Assembly (NCBI RefSeq): GCF_023091745.1
Contig: NC_068915.1
Span: forward strand, 32,914,001 to 32,978,000
Direction: 5' to 3'
Origin: Budorcas taxicolor
Lineage: Eukaryota > Chordata > Mammalia > Artiodactyla > Bovidae
Length of the DNA stretch: 64,000 bases
The notes under the pieces: generated by a model
Told to the model about the DNA's origin: nothing
What the model saw: the letters and a program-made list of their open reading frames with translations, nothing else
The model's database searches: none
Shown here: piece after piece, positions 45,853 to 58,212 of the stretch
How the letters are laid out: each line of letters starts with the position of its first letter
Position numbering within the stretch: position 1 is the first letter of the stretch
Made by a program: the position numbers and the translations under genes

Positions 45853-46093
45853 GGCTAGAATACTGGAGTAGGTAGCCTTTCCCTTCTCCAGGGGATCTTT
45901 CCAACCCAGGGTTTGAACCCATGTCTCCAGCATTGCTATCAGATTCTTTACTATCTGAGCCACAGGGAAAGCCCAAGAATACTGGAGCGGGTAGCCTATC
46001 CCTTCTCCAGCGTATCTTTCAGACCAGGAATCAAACCATGGTTTCCTGAATTGCAGGCAGATTCTTCACCAACTGAGCCATCAGTGAAGCCCA
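45853..46093 (-). mobile_element. Bov-tA SINE dimer
   Basis: Two antisense tRNA-derived units: tagaatactggagtaggtag ... gagccacagggaaagccc and agaatactggagcgggtag ... gagccatcagtgaagccc. Confidence 0.92.
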
Positions 46094-46349
46094 GTCAACA
46101 TAAATAGATCTCAATAATTTCATGTAGAAAAACTCAGAGTTAATCATTTAACTATAGATAAATGAAGACACAAAAAGAACATACTTCTTATTTTTTTAAT
46201 TTTATGTAAATTGAGACAAAATACATAGAACATAAGTAATGTAAGTATAAAAATATACTTTCATAACTAAGATTAGTAGACATAAGGTAAATAACAGACA
46301 GCATTACCATACAGCAAATGAAATGCTTTGACCCATGATTATGATGTTA

Positions 46350-46500
46350 AAAGAAGAATAGGCCAGCAGAGGATGAGATAGTTGGATGGCATCGCTGACT
46401 CCAAAGACATGAATTTGAATAAATTCCTGGAGACAGCAGAGGACAGAGGAGTCTGGCGTGACGTAGTCCATGGTGTCACAGAGAGTCAGACACAACTTAG
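46350..46500 (+). mobile_element. BovB LINE 3' terminal fragment
   Basis: ataggccagcagaggatgag through tggatggcatcgctgactcc to gtcagacacaacttagcc. Confidence 0.87.
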
Positions 46501-46707
46501 CCACCAAAAAACATGATGTCAATTAGGCATAAGGTATTCCATTCCCCAGCATCTTTATGATAAATTAGTTTAACCATTGCCCAACTTGATAACAAGAATT
46601 TTATAAACTTTGAAAAATTAAAATTTTTTCAAATCTGAAAATAAAAACTCTGATTCCCTATATATACCAAATTAACTAGGTGAACTATATGTATGTACAT
46701 GTATGGT

Positions 46708-46861
46708 TATGGGGAGGGAGGTGAGAGGGGGGTTCATGTTTGGGAACGCATGTACACCCGTGGTGGATTCATGTCAATGTATGGCAAAACCAATACAGTA
46801 TTGTAAAGTAAAATAAAGTAAAAATAAAAATTAAAAAATAATAATAATAAAAATAAAAAAA
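46708..46861 (+). mobile_element. Ruminant L1 3' UTR fragment
   Basis: Only the end of the long-form 3' UTR: atggggagggaggtgagagg, gttcatgtttgggaacgcat, cacccgtggtggattcatgt, ggcaaaaccaatacagtatt, then an A-rich (AATA)n tail. It is heavily 5'-truncated but little diverged. Confidence 0.9.
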
Positions 46862-47267
46862 AGAAAAGGATGGTAAGCCTTAAGACATATTCTAAATATC
46901 CTTTTGAGTTGATAGAATAAATATAAACAGTTAGATATTTGTAAATAATCTAAACATTCAACATAATGTGAAAAATAAAAGCTAAATGATACAATTTTAT
47001 TATGTCAAGGAGATACAAAATAATAAGAGTATCATGAAAAAATAATTCCTAAAATGGTGTTTTTTTAATACAAATATAGTAATCCAGTCCTTCAAAGTAT
47101 AACTACATATATATTCTACATATGTTAAAACAAATCTTTTAAGACTAGTTTGAATCAACACTTGATAGTTTAATATGTCTGACCTTTTAACAAAATTTAG
47201 TTTGCTCTACAAGGCTAGGGTAATAGCTTAAACTGTCCTTAAATTTTCAGTTTTCCTAAAAAAATAT
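46862..47267. other. Non-genic AT-rich DNA
   Basis: Nothing recognised. Confidence 0.5.
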
Positions 47268-47385
47268 ACTACCTTGAACAAGTTATTAAATGTCTCTCAG
47301 CCTTTCTCTAATACCTAAATGGTTCAAAATGATTTCTATAATCTCTTCCAACTCTAAAATTATATGATCTAAGACATTAAAAGAC
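47268..47385 (+). mobile_element. Probable MIR-like SINE
   Basis: actaccttgaacaagttattaaatgtctctcagcctttc followed by ataatctcttccaactctaaaattatatgat resembles the 3' half of MIR-type elements. Confidence 0.55.
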
Positions 47386-48710
47386 AATAATTATTAAGTG
47401 TGCTTTAGATATCAAAATAAAAGGACCAATGATCTCAAAATTGTACCATAAAATTCAACTAACCACATTATGTTGAGAGTTTGAATAGAAATTACAGTGA
47501 TTATTCATAACCCATTTGTAACCCAAAATAATTCTTATCCTTATGGAATTATTTTAATATGGCTTCTTAAAATGCTTTAATGCATTTAAAATATTTATTT
47601 CTCTTCAATATGCATTTATTTCTCTTTTTATGGTCATAAATCATTTTATTTTAAACGTAAGGGAACTGTAGACCTAAGAAAGTTAAACATGTAGGGTAGT
47701 CACAAAATAGGAGCAGATTCTTGGAGAAGTTTCTAGATTTATTTAAATTTCAGAACCACCTGAAATGCACACTTCTGATAAAAGCATCTTGTATATAGTG
47801 ATTATAGGCTGAGTCTCTTTCCTTGTGACTGTTAAACACATGTGAGTTTTATTAGGTGAGAAAGTCTGTGACAGTGATTGTGTTGAGTACAAATTAGCTT
47901 AGCTAAAAGAGAAAGTGTAAGTTAGTCTTGTTTTGATTTTGTTTTTTTTTATATTTTTTGCCACTACAAAAAAAAAATTTCACTAACAGCAATTCCAGCA
48001 ACAGAGGATAAAAGTTAATATTTATTCTTAGTATTTCTCATTTATGAAAATACAGCAGTTAATATAATAGAAAAACATAGTATTGAAGCCATTTAAAAAA
48101 AATTTTTTAAGCCAACATTTAAGAGAAGATAAAAGTTAAACTCTAGAACTTATTTCAAAAGGTTAACTCTCTTCAGTCATCAGAATACACTGAGAAAATA
48201 AAAATACACAGTCACTTGAAAGAAATCCAGTTGAATCAAAAAATTCTTTAAAAGATGTATATTCTTTTCGAATTGTTATTTGTGTGAAAAATGACAGAGT
48301 TGAGGAGAGGTCAAATGATCTTATATAGTAAGTGTCACATATATGCAAAGAACTAAACTTTGTTTAAAGTGAGTCTAAGCAGGAAATAACTCCCCTCCAA
48401 GAAACTGAAAACTCCTCTTTCACACAGTAGTCATTAAGAGGCAGCCAATCTTGCCCAAGAGAATTCCAACTCCAAGAAAAGCAGTGATTGACAGTAAATG
48501 CACCGCAGATGCACAGGAGAGCTGCAACCTCATGCAGTTTTTGTTATTGGTATTTTCTCAAGTGAAGCACACCGACAACAATTTAAAAGCATTTAATAGT
48601 GAGGATCAGAGCCATCTGTAGAAATCAACTGATGAGTGACATCTACTAAAGGGCTATGCTTTGAGCAAATGGCACAAATCTACTCAGTATTAACATGTTG
48701 CTTCGTTGCC
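47386..48710. other. 1.3 kb of non-repeat, non-genic DNA
   Basis: No repeat or gene recognised. 48370-48560 is less AT-rich than its surroundings, without a coding signal. Confidence 0.5.
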
Positions 48711-48930
48711 TCGTGCGTGCAACACATGTTCAGTTGCTTTAGTCAGGTCCGAATGTTTCTGACCCTATGGATTGTAGCCCAGCAGGCTCCTCTGTCCACA
48801 GGATTTTCCAAGCAAGAATACTGGAGTGGGTTGCTATGCTCTCCTCCAGGGGATCTTCCCAAACCAGGGATCGAAACCAGGTCTCCTACATTGCAGGTAA
48901 ATTCTTTACCATTGAGCCACTGGGGAAGAC
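48711..48930 (-). mobile_element. Bov-tA-type SINE
   Basis: The antisense copy runs from gcgtgcaacacatgttcagttg to ttctttaccattgagccact. The imperfect duplication catgttgcttcgtt / catgttgcctcatt lies at about 48694-48707 and 48931-48944. Confidence 0.92.
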
Positions 48931-48944
48931 CATGTTGCCTCATT

Positions 48945-49345
48945 GGTGAGCATAAACATATTAGGCCTAATTCTGGCATGTAACACATAGAGGTGAACAT
49001 AGATAAGTAAAAACTATCCCCTTAGCCATATATTTAAGGTTATTACAAGTTCCTTAGAATAAGGAGAAGTGTTATAAGGTCCCAAGAAATCTCCTATTCA
49101 CAGCTTCTTATATTATCTATCACTATCACCACAGAATTTAGGTTCAATGGATTTTTCTATTAAAGTTTCATCTTCATAAAATTCATAACTAAAAGTCCTG
49201 GTAGGTAGTATTATATATTGTTACTCAAACTATATGGTTTCTACATGGATATTACTGGGAAGTTTCTGAATATTAGTATACTAGGGTATGTGTCTGAATT
49301 CTGTAACATACTAGTTATAATTACCAGTAATGGAATACAGAATTC
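48945..49345. other. Non-genic unique DNA
   Basis: Nothing recognised. Confidence 0.5.
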
Positions 49346-49619
49346 AGCTGCTGCCAAGTCACTTCAGTCATGTCTGACTCTGTGCGACCCCATAGACAGC
49401 AGCCCACCAGGCAACCCCCGTCCCTGGGATTCTCCAGGCAAGAACACTGGAGTGGGTTGCCATTTCCTTCTCCAATGCATGAAAATAAAAAGTGAAAGTG
49501 AAGTCACTCAGTCTTGTCTGACTCCTAGCAACCCCATGGACTGCAACCTTCCAGGTTCCTCCATCCATGGGATTTTCCAGGCAAGAGTACTGGAGTGGGT
49601 TTTCATTGCCTTCTCTGCC
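49346..49619 (-). mobile_element. BOV-A2 SINE (two BovA units)
   Basis: Antisense BovA units joined by the linker ccaatgcatgaaaataaaaag; the end is gctgctgccaagtcacttc. Confidence 0.93.
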
Positions 49620-49804
49620 ATTAGTGTTATTCATCTGGTTTACTCATATATCTAATATACAGGTAGAAATCATATAGTCTGGGTTAATTATATCTGCTGA
49701 GGTTTTTCAATTCTGAATTTTAAAAAGACTAAATTCTATGACTAGATTGCATCATTGTTTCCCCCAAATTCTAACATTTTCATGAAAGACAAATCAAATA
49801 ACAT
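49620..49804. other. Non-genic unique DNA
   Basis: Nothing recognised. Confidence 0.5.
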
Positions 49805-50005
49805 TTTTTTAAATTTGAGCTATAACTGACAGTTAACATAGTATCACTTTCAGATATAATAATTTGATGCATATATATATATTGTTAAATGATTACCACA
49901 AGTTTAATTAACATTCATCACCACACAGTTACATTTGTTTTTTTCTTGTGATGAGAACTTTTAAGATCTACTCTTTAAGCAATAAATATTTAATAACATT
50001 TAATT
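49805..50005 (-). mobile_element. Old L1 3' UTR, antisense
   Basis: gagctataactgacagttaac, atattgttaaatgattacc, aattaacattcatcacc, ttcttgtgatgagaactttt and aagatctactctttaagcaa follow the antisense of old L1 3' UTRs in order. Confidence 0.65.
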
Positions 50006-50588
50006 AAATGGAATAAACATCACTGTTTCTTTTTGTGTGCTTGTAGAGAAACATGCTATATATGCCTTGAATAGCTTATTTAGAATTATTCTATTTATAT
50101 TACAGACTATTGTTTTTAACAGATGATAATATAATACACCCTATGTGTCTGTTAATTTTGTATCTTCTTAAATAATAAAATCAATTGTATATTCATCAGA
50201 CATTTTTCTAACCTTCATAGGTAATTTCCTGATACATTTGGATTGCAAAAATAGTACAGTCTATTTCACAATGGACATCACATTTGCAAGATGACAGGAC
50301 AGCAAAGAAAATATTTATCAATATGTGATATTCCCAACTATCTCCAAAGTAACTGAATAAGTGGTACAACAAGAAAAGTTGTTAAATACAATTCCTTCTC
50401 CCTCATTTTTTCTTATTTATAGCTAGTAGTAAAGGCCACGATAAATGGAAATGTTTCAGGCATGACATGGCATGAAACAGTGTGTCTGTTTTTCTCTTAA
50501 CGAAATGAACCCGGTTAACAGTGGAACCTTACTTTCATAGAAGACATCACAGTTTCCAAAATTTTAAACACTAAAACACTAAATCCAG
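50006..50588. other. Non-genic AT-rich DNA
   Basis: Nothing recognised. Confidence 0.5.
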
Positions 50589-50902
50589 CTGTGTGTGCTT
50601 AGTCACTCAGTTATATCTGACTCTTTGTGACCCTATGGACTGTAGCCCGCCAGGCTCCTCTGTCCATGGGGATTCTCCAGGCAAGAATACTGGAGTGGGT
50701 TGCTAGGCCCTCCTCCAGAGGATCGTCCCAATCCAGGTCTCCAGCACTGGGGCAGATTCTTTACCAGCTGAGCCACCAGGGAAATCCAAGAATACTGGAG
50801 TGAGTAGCTTATCCCTTCTCCAGGGAACTTCCCCACGCAGGAATCAAACCAGGGTCTCCTGCATTGCAGGCAGCTTCTTTACCAGCTGAGCTCCCCAGGA
50901 AG
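50589..50902 (-). mobile_element. Bov-tA-type SINE, composite
   Basis: An antisense BovA body plus two tRNA-derived units (gagccaccagggaaatcc; gagctccccaggaagtc). The short duplication ctaaatcca / ctaaattca lies at about 50579-50587 and 50903-50911. Confidence 0.92.
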
Positions 50903-50911
50903 TCTAAATTC

Positions 50912-51484
50912 ACCTATAGATGCATAATATCACAAGTTGGTTAACTCCATGAAGTATGTTTTCATGAGCATGATTCTTTGTTCCTCTTGTAGATTTTAAG
51001 CAATAGAACTCAGGCATAAAACCAAATATCACATGTAAGCTCCAGGAAAAAGAAAAGAATTATTTTCTGAATTTCTATTTTATAAATACTGTAGTAGTAT
51101 ATATTATATGAAAAAATGAACGCAAATTTTAAACTACATTAAAGAAGAAAAGCTGCCATTTACAAGCAAAGGGCTAAAATGGAACATAGATCCAATGACT
51201 TTGCTTGGAAAACTTTACCAAATCACAGATATTACAGAGAAGCAAAAAGTAGTCTGGCCAGTTAATAAAATACCAACATTGATTTAGCAATGCTTTTCTC
51301 TTGCAATAACTCTGGTATAGACTCTGCAATCTTCATCCACATCTATATCATTCTATTCATTCAAAATCAGCCATAGGTGATCACTGTCTTTCTGGAGAAT
51401 ATATTTGCTAGTTGTGACTTCTGGTTCAGAGTCTTATGAATGAAATAATTTTCTCATTTAATCACTTCTTAAGTTTAGGTCCTT
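50912..51484. other. Non-genic unique DNA
   Basis: Nothing recognised. Confidence 0.5.
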
Positions 51485-51496
51485 GCAGTGATTTTT

Positions 51497-51768
51497 ACAG
51501 AGAAGGCAATGGCAACCCACTCCAGTACTCCTGCCTGGAAAATCCCATGGATGGAGGAGCCTGGTAGGCTGCAGTCCATGGGGTCGCTAAGAATCGGGCA
51601 CGACTGAGCGACTTCACTTTCACTTTTCACTTTCATGCATTGGAGAAGGAAATGGAAACCCACTCCAGTGTTCTTGCCTGGAGAATCTCAGGGATGGGGG
51701 AGCTTGGTGGGCTGCCGTCTATGGGGTCGCACAGAGTCGGACACGACTGAAGTGACTTAGCAGCAGCA
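51497..51768 (+). mobile_element. BOV-A2 SINE (two BovA units)
   Basis: Two BovA units joined by cttttcactttcatgcattgg, with a (CAG)n tail. A perfect 12-base duplication, gcagtgattttt, lies at 51485-51496 and 51769-51780. Confidence 0.96.
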
Positions 51769-51815
51769 GCAGTGATTTTTTAAATAAAAGGATTAAGGAT
51801 TGTTTGAATGGTATG

Positions 51816-52036
51816 TGTGCTGTGTTACTTCAGTCATGTCTGACTTCTTGCGACCCTATGGACTGTAGCCCACTAGGCTCCTCTGTCTATGGGATTCTTC
51901 AGGCAAGAATACTGGAGTGGGTTGCCATGTCCTCCTACAGGGGATGTTCCCAACCCAGAGATCAAACCTTTGTCTATCTCCTGTGTCTCCCGCATTGGCA
52001 GGTGAGTTCTTTACCACTAGCCCCACCTGGGAAAAC
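51816..52036 (-). mobile_element. Bov-tA-type SINE
   Basis: The antisense copy runs from gtgctgtgttacttcagtc to ttctttaccactagccccacc. The duplication ttgaatggtatg / ttgaatagtatg lies at 51804-51815 and 52037-52048 (11 of 12). Confidence 0.94.
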
Positions 52037-52048
52037 TTGAATAGTATG

Positions 52049-53291
52049 AATGATAATAAAAAAGCATCATTCAGGCAATTCCATCTCTCTTTTCCACTAC
52101 TGTACTGTTGGCATTTAACACAGTACCTGATACATATTAGAAGCCAAGATATACTTGAATAACACCCTTTCTGGTCCACAATGCCACAGATTCAGTTATA
52201 ATGTTAAAGGAAAAAATATGTCCTTGGGCACATTCTCCTGATATGCATTTAATGCTCTAAGAATGCCCTCTACATTGTTCAAGCTGCCTATGCTTTGGGT
52301 CATAAGTTGTTTTACTCATGTACATCCTTCTTGCTCAGTCATTTATTCTCTTGTAAGGTGGCTATATATTTTATGTGAACCTTCTTCAGGTGTGGTATAT
52401 TAAAAGCTTTTATTGACACCACCTCTTCATATTTGAAACCACATTTCTGAGCTCACTACATGCTTCATCCTTAGACACTTCATTTACATAGATTCAGAAT
52501 TTAACCTACTTTCTGTTGTTGACTCTGTCCTCTTCAAGTGTACTTGCTAAATTGCTGAACAACTTGTTCAAAAACTCCGAGAGAAGATTTGCTCTGTTCT
52601 CAAACCCATGGCCTCTGCTTTTGTGAGTTTATAATTCAGTGACGGTGATAGACAATTACAGAATATGGAAGCAAGATGTACACAGTTGAAAAATAATCAC
52701 ATTACACATGAAAGAACTTTGCTATGAAATATGTAGTTAGAAAAATGTTATGATATGTAAGAAAGACAAACTAGCCACTGACTGCTGGCCACTGGCCTTG
52801 TACTATCAGGTTAAACCCTAATGTTGCTAGAAGTTAGCCTGATACTCTCAGCTAGGCCATGATATCCACTTATGGAACACAAACATTTTCACAGGAAACC
52901 AACATCAGACAAGGTCATCTTGTGTCTGTAATGGATCAAGACAAAATAAGACCACTCTATAAAAATGTCTGAGCAGAAACAATAAAAAGAATATTATCCA
53001 AACTATAAAAATCACCATATATCTCCTCTCTAGGCTATTATGGTTGTTAATACTTTACTAATAACAGCTTCAGTTTTAATAATAAAGACTAAACCCAATG
53101 ACAGAATTACCTGACAGCATCCAAAGCAAAGACCTGCAGCCTAAACCTGCTCCCAAATTATTTCACACACATCCATATTTCATAACATATTCCTTTTAAC
53201 ACTCTCTGATGGAGACATACTCTGAGTCCTCTTGTGTAGTCTCCCTTATTGCAATGTACCAAAAACCCAACATGTTTATTTGAATAAAGGT
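52049..53291. other. 1.2 kb of non-repeat, non-genic DNA
   Basis: No gene or repeat recognised. Confidence 0.5.
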
Positions 53292-53302
53292 ATGTTTCTG
53301 GT

Positions 53303-53788
53303 TATAAAGCAGAGACATTACTTTACCAACAAAGATCCATATAGTCAAAGCTATGGTTTTTCCAGCAGTCATGTATGGATGTGTGAGAGATGGACCACAA
53401 AGAAGGCTGAGCACCGAAGAATTGATGACTTTAAACTGTGGTGTTGGAGAAGACTCTTGAGAGTCCCTTGGACTGCAAGTAGATCAAACCAGTCAATCCT
53501 AAAACAAATTAATCCTGAATATTCATTGAAAGGACTGATGCTAAAGCTGAAGCTCCAATATACTGGCCACCTGATATGAAGAACTGACTCATTGGAAAAG
53601 ACCCTGATGCTGGGAAAGACTGAAGGGAGGAGGAGAAGGGGATGACAGAGGATGAGAGGGTTGGATGGCATCACAGACTGAATGGACATGAGTTTGGGCA
53701 AGCTCCAGGAGATGGTTATGGACAGGGAATGCTGCAGTCCATGGGGTCACAAAGAGTCAAACACAACTGAGTGACTGAACAACAACAA
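53303..53788 (+). mobile_element. BovB LINE 3' end
   Basis: A 5'-truncated copy from aaagcagagacattacttta to the AAC-type tail (gactgaacaacaacaa). A perfect 11-base duplication, atgtttctggt, lies at 53292-53302 and 53789-53799. The longest frame (53232-53579) is C-terminal coding only. Confidence 0.95.
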
Positions 53789-53799
53789 ATGTTTCTGGT

Positions 53800-55198
53800 A
53801 GTCTTTTAATAGGAGAACATTAACATGCATTTTAATATTTTTCATGAAAAGGAGTAATTATTTGAATAAAATTTCTCATTTATGAAGTTTCCTGGAGGAT
53901 AAATTATATATCAGCCTATTAATTAATCTCTCAATCCATAAATTTTTCTGCTTTCCTGTACACAAGTGGCTACTATATAAAGATAGAAAGGTTCCCTTTA
54001 TATACATTTGTTCAGTGACTCAATGAAATAAACATAATATTTATTTTGAAATACTGGTCATTGCTGCATAAATGTATGTTCATATTCAACATCTAAAAAG
54101 CATTCATGACAAAATGTTTTACATTGTTACTTTTGATCAAGATTTTTTAATTAATAAATATTTTTATGGAAAGTTATTTTCTTTGTTAGAAGGGAAAGAA
54201 ATGTGTTCCTTACTTCTTACTGTGAAATAAGATTTCTGAACTACATTCCCCAAGGTCCTTCAACTCTACATGATTCTATGTTAGAATCCACAAGTTTCCA
54301 AGATCCTAAACATATCCCAACATCTGAAAATGTATTCAACATTTGTTAGACCATATGCTCTGAATAAATCAGTTTTTGCAACATATTAACTAAATAGATA
54401 CTGAACTATGTTAATAGTAAAATGCAAAGGTATTTCTAAATATGACCCTACAGCTGAGGCACATTACAGATATGTGGTTCAGTCTGCAATATTAAAAGCA
54501 GTTAAGTCAGTCTTTTAAACAAGCAGCTGTCTTTGTGCCCAGAGAATGTGATGGGGAATTAAAAGTCATAAAATTTAAGGAGTAGATGGCTTGTATTTGT
54601 TTCATTATAATATTTAACAACTGGATGGTTTTGATCTTGGCTAAGTCGCCTTTCTAATTCTTTTCCATAGTTACAGACCAACTCTTTGAAATATGGCCAT
54701 TAGGCAAATCTCTGTGAAGAGAATATTTATTAGAGGACAAATTCTTCCTTTACCATAATGGAAAATATGTTTTTAGTTCTTTTGGTCAACAGGGGTAAAT
54801 TTTTACCCAGAAGACATATTTTTGTTACAATTTGCAATATTTTTACAAGGCATAATATTGGTTCATTATTTCAGTTAGTAAAAGCTGGTAAAAATGCTAG
54901 TAATTTAGTCAAGTTTTCAGGATAATTATATAAGGTTTACCGAATCAGTTGAAATAAAGTATGGGACTAGATTAGGCCCTTATGCAGTCTTTTGAAACTC
55001 TGTAATCCAATAATGTTTTTAATTTTTACAACTTGCCCAATCAAAGCTTTTCAAACTACCAGAAACCTAAACCAACATGTCAGTTCCACTGAATAAGCAC
55101 AAGTTCAGGAATTGTTCACACTATACATGTCTTTAGTAGAGTTCTTGATTTTTTCCTTCCAGTCACTTTTAACCTCCTTTACTTTTCTAACTCGTGAC
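53800..55198. other. 1.4 kb of non-repeat, non-genic DNA
   Basis: AT-rich. No gene or repeat recognised. Confidence 0.5.
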
Positions 55199-55267
55199 TG
55201 TGTGCATGCCACTTCAGTAGTGTCTGACTCTTTTGTGACCCCATGGACTGCAGCCCACCAGGCTCCT
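55199..55267 (-). mobile_element. BovA-type SINE fragment
   Basis: Only the 3' ~70 bases of a BovA unit remain, gccacttcagtagtgtctgac to cccaccaggctcctctc. Confidence 0.85.
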
Positions 55268-55852
55268 CTCTAGCTCACTCTGTGCTAAAATAAAAAATAA
55301 TGCTAGAATCATTAAATCATAAACCCTAAGTAGGATGAGACCTTGGAAATCATATAATACAACCTGCAACCAAATACAATAGTATCTTATATGATGCCTC
55401 TTCACACATGTATTAGATTATAAACTCTTAATGAGTTTAGGTTTTCCATAAAACCTAAAGAACTTTAAAAATGTAATCAAAGCTGAAGTAATAAATAAAA
55501 GTAGACAATATGAGTCACAGCAAAGTATATTTATTAAAACTTTAAATGCACTGTTACTGTGTTGTTGGGCCATGAAGTGCCAACACTGCAGCAGGAGACA
55601 TAAGAGAGTCACCAGTAAGGAAGTCAATAGCATTCAGAAAGCTTCAGGCATGTCTTTCCAACCTCTCACCTGGTTCGCCCCCTACTTCTCAATCCCCCTC
55701 CAATTCAACTCTAAGCTCCATGCCATAAAAAACAGTATTGAGGACCACAGGACTAGAACTTCTAGACTACCCTCTTTAAACCCATGTCGTTATGTTCCAC
55801 TACAGGGCAACCAGAAGACATGCCTGCTAGGCATCTAGTAATATTTAGACTC
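55268..55852. other. Unique DNA with a relatively GC-rich block
   Basis: 55565-55830 has noticeably more C and G than the flanks and holds an 88-residue frame (55572-55838). I recognise no motif and no repeat family; the coding status is unsupported. Confidence 0.4.
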
Positions 55853-56084
55853 TGGCCAGCCGATGCAAAGAACTGACTTGTTGGAAAAGACCCTGATGCT
55901 GGGAAAGATTAAAGGCAGGAGAAGAAGCGGATGACAGAGGATGAGACAGTTGGAGGGCATCACCAACTCGATGGACATGAGTTTGAGCAAGCTCTGGGAG
56001 TTGGTGATGGACAGGAAATCCTGGCATGGTACAGTCCATGGGGTCGCAAAGAGTCGGACATGACCAAGCAATTGAACTGAATTG
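55853..56084 (+). mobile_element. BovB LINE 3' terminal fragment
   Basis: ctggccagccgatgcaaag to the end catgaccaagcaattgaac with a short CTGAA tail. Confidence 0.9.
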
Positions 56085-56434
56085 TTAAGTGTTTAAGTGC
56101 AGAAGTGACATCATGTCCATAACTTACTTTTAACCAGTTCTAAAAACTATCTAAATACACACACATAATAAGTATACACACATATATGCAGAGAGGGACA
56201 GACAGAAGTATAAAGTAAATGTAGCAAATGTTAACAATCAGTAAATATATGTGAATAGTTTCTAGAATTCTTTATCTATACCTGCAACCATTTTATAAGT
56301 CTCAAACTATGGCAAAAATGGAACAAAAAATTAAATAACTACTTTATTTTTAAAATTTTATCTTTAAAATTTTGTTCTTTTCAAATTTGTCACCTCGGAT
56401 TTATATGTGTGATGACACACAATTTCTGAAATTC
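56085..56434. other. Non-genic AT-rich DNA
   Basis: Short (AC)n/(TA)n tracts near 56155-56190. Nothing else recognised. Confidence 0.5.
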
Positions 56435-56565
56435 TAAACCTTGGGGCAAGTTACTTAACTACTCTTTGCTTGAGTTTGCTCATCTGAAAAATGGCAATGA
56501 AAATAGCACTTACATCATAGGTTTGTTACGAGCATTAAATTAGTTAAACAGAAAGTCTCAGTTCT
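56435..56565 (+). mobile_element. MIR SINE (ancient)
   Basis: ccttggggcaagttacttaactactc, gagtttgctcatctgaaaaatggcaatgaaaatagcacttac, tcataggtttgttacgagcattaaat: a clear MIR core and 3' part. Confidence 0.88.
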
Positions 56566-56586
56566 AATCTCTCTCTTTTTATATAT

Positions 56587-56911
56587 GTGCTTAGTCGCTC
56601 AGTCATGTCCGACTCTTTGCGACCCCATGGCCTGTAGTCAGCCAGGCTCCTCTGTCCCTGGGGCTTCTCCAGGCAAGAATACTAGAGTGGGTTGCCATGC
56701 CCTCCTCCAGCGGATCTTCCCAATCCAGGGATTCAAACCAGGTCTCCTGTATTGCAGGTGGATTCTTTACTGTCTGAGCCACCAGCGAAGCCCATGAATA
56801 CTGGAGTGGGTAGCCTATCCCTTCCCCAAGGGATCTTCCTGACCCAGGAATTGAACTGGGGTCTCCTGCACTGCAGACAGATTCTTTACCAGCTGAGCTA
56901 TCAGGAAGCCC
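56587..56911 (-). mobile_element. Bov-tA-type SINE, composite
   Basis: An antisense BovA body plus two tRNA-derived units (gagccaccagcgaagccc; gagctatcaggaagccc). Confidence 0.93.
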
Positions 56912-56950
56912 CTATACATATATAGATATAGATATATAGATATAGATATT
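56912..56950. repeat. (TATAGA)n simple repeat
   Basis: Imperfect tatagatatagatata units directly after a SINE. Confidence 0.85.
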
Positions 56951-57288
56951 CTGATATTCATTCATTTGATATCTAGGCCATTCTGTACTAAATGCTTAGC
57001 AGGAGAGAGGAAATCAAGTGATTTGGGTGCACTGAGGAGAAGGAGGTCATAGAGGACAGAACTGAAAATGAAATAAAAGATGTGGCGAATCTCTCCCTTA
57101 TCTTCCAATAGCTAAGTCAGTCCTTAAGAGATCCTAGAGGTTTAACAAAATGTAAGAGAAAAGAGAGTTTGAGAGTAGGGTCTTCTGCATCTCCTCCCAC
57201 TGCCATCTTAAAATGAAAGAAGATTGCTAAGGATATACAAAACAATAAAAAATATGCAGGTGAAAATTTAGAGAGCCACTGTACAAGC
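56951..57288. other. Non-genic unique DNA
   Basis: Nothing recognised. Confidence 0.5.
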
Positions 57289-57500
57289 CTGCTAAATCAC
57301 TTCTGTCGCCTTTGACTCTCTGCAACCCTACAGACTACAGCCCACCAGCCCTCTGCACTTTAGGTTCCTCCAGGCAAGTATATTAGAGTGGGTTGCCATG
57401 TCTTCATCCAGGGGATCTTCCTGATCAGGGACTGAACCCACATCTTTTACATCTCCAGGATTGGCAGATGGTTTTTTTACCACTAGCACCACCTAGGAAT
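57289..57500 (-). mobile_element. Bov-tA-type SINE, diverged
   Basis: The antisense copy runs from gctaaatcacttctgtcgcc to ttaccactagcaccacctagg. An A17 run follows at 57517-57533. Confidence 0.87.
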
Positions 57501-57533
57501 CCACTGTTCCCAGGTTAAAAAAAAAAAAAAAAA

Positions 57534-57947
57534 GACTTTAGGCCCCTTCTTGTTTATGGAATGATGGATGATTAGTGACTTTAGGCAGACAAAACCTTTG
57601 TAATCCATGCTCAATTGCATGGACACAGCAGCATGGTTCCATGGCCCCATGTGTGGTGAGAAGTAGCAGGCAGAAGAGATCAGACAGAGAGAAACCAGGA
57701 TATCTCAAAAGTAGATGACCTGCTCTTGTAGTTGACAGAAGGCAAAGCAGGGTCACAGACATATTAACATATCTATGAGGTTGAATAAAGACTAGCTAAG
57801 CATCCAGCATAATACAGTGGTTCTAGGTAAGCCCTCTGAAGTGAGAATCAATGCTGTGGATGGGTAGTTGACTGAGACTAGTTATCTACCATTTCTGTGG
57901 AATGGAACTCAGTGTAGAAAGAAGACAATGTACAAATAGATACATGT
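57534..57947. other. Non-genic unique DNA
   Basis: A 74-residue minus-strand frame at 57538-57762 shows no recognisable motif. Nothing else seen. Confidence 0.45.
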
Positions 57948-57958
57948 ATAATTCCTGT

Positions 57959-58094
57959 CAGAGAAGGCAATGGCAACCCACTCCAGTATTCTTGCCTAGA
58001 GAATCCCGTGGACAGAGGAGCCTGGTGGGCTGCCGTCTACTGGATCGCACAGAGTTGGACACAACTGAAGTGACTTAGCAGCAGCAGCAGCAGC
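57959..58094 (+). mobile_element. BovA SINE monomer with (CAG)n tail
   Basis: cagagaaggcaatggcaac to gaagtgacttagcagcagc, with about six CAG units. A perfect 11-base duplication, ataattcctgt, lies at 57948-57958 and 58095-58105. Confidence 0.95.
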
Positions 58095-58212
58095 ATAATT
58101 CCTGTACTCTTAAACTGAGTCTAAGATTTGTATCTGCTAAATAAGATATAAAGTACCTTGTATTTACCTTGAAATATGGCTCCTTATTATTTCCCTGATA
58201 GCACTTCTTATG

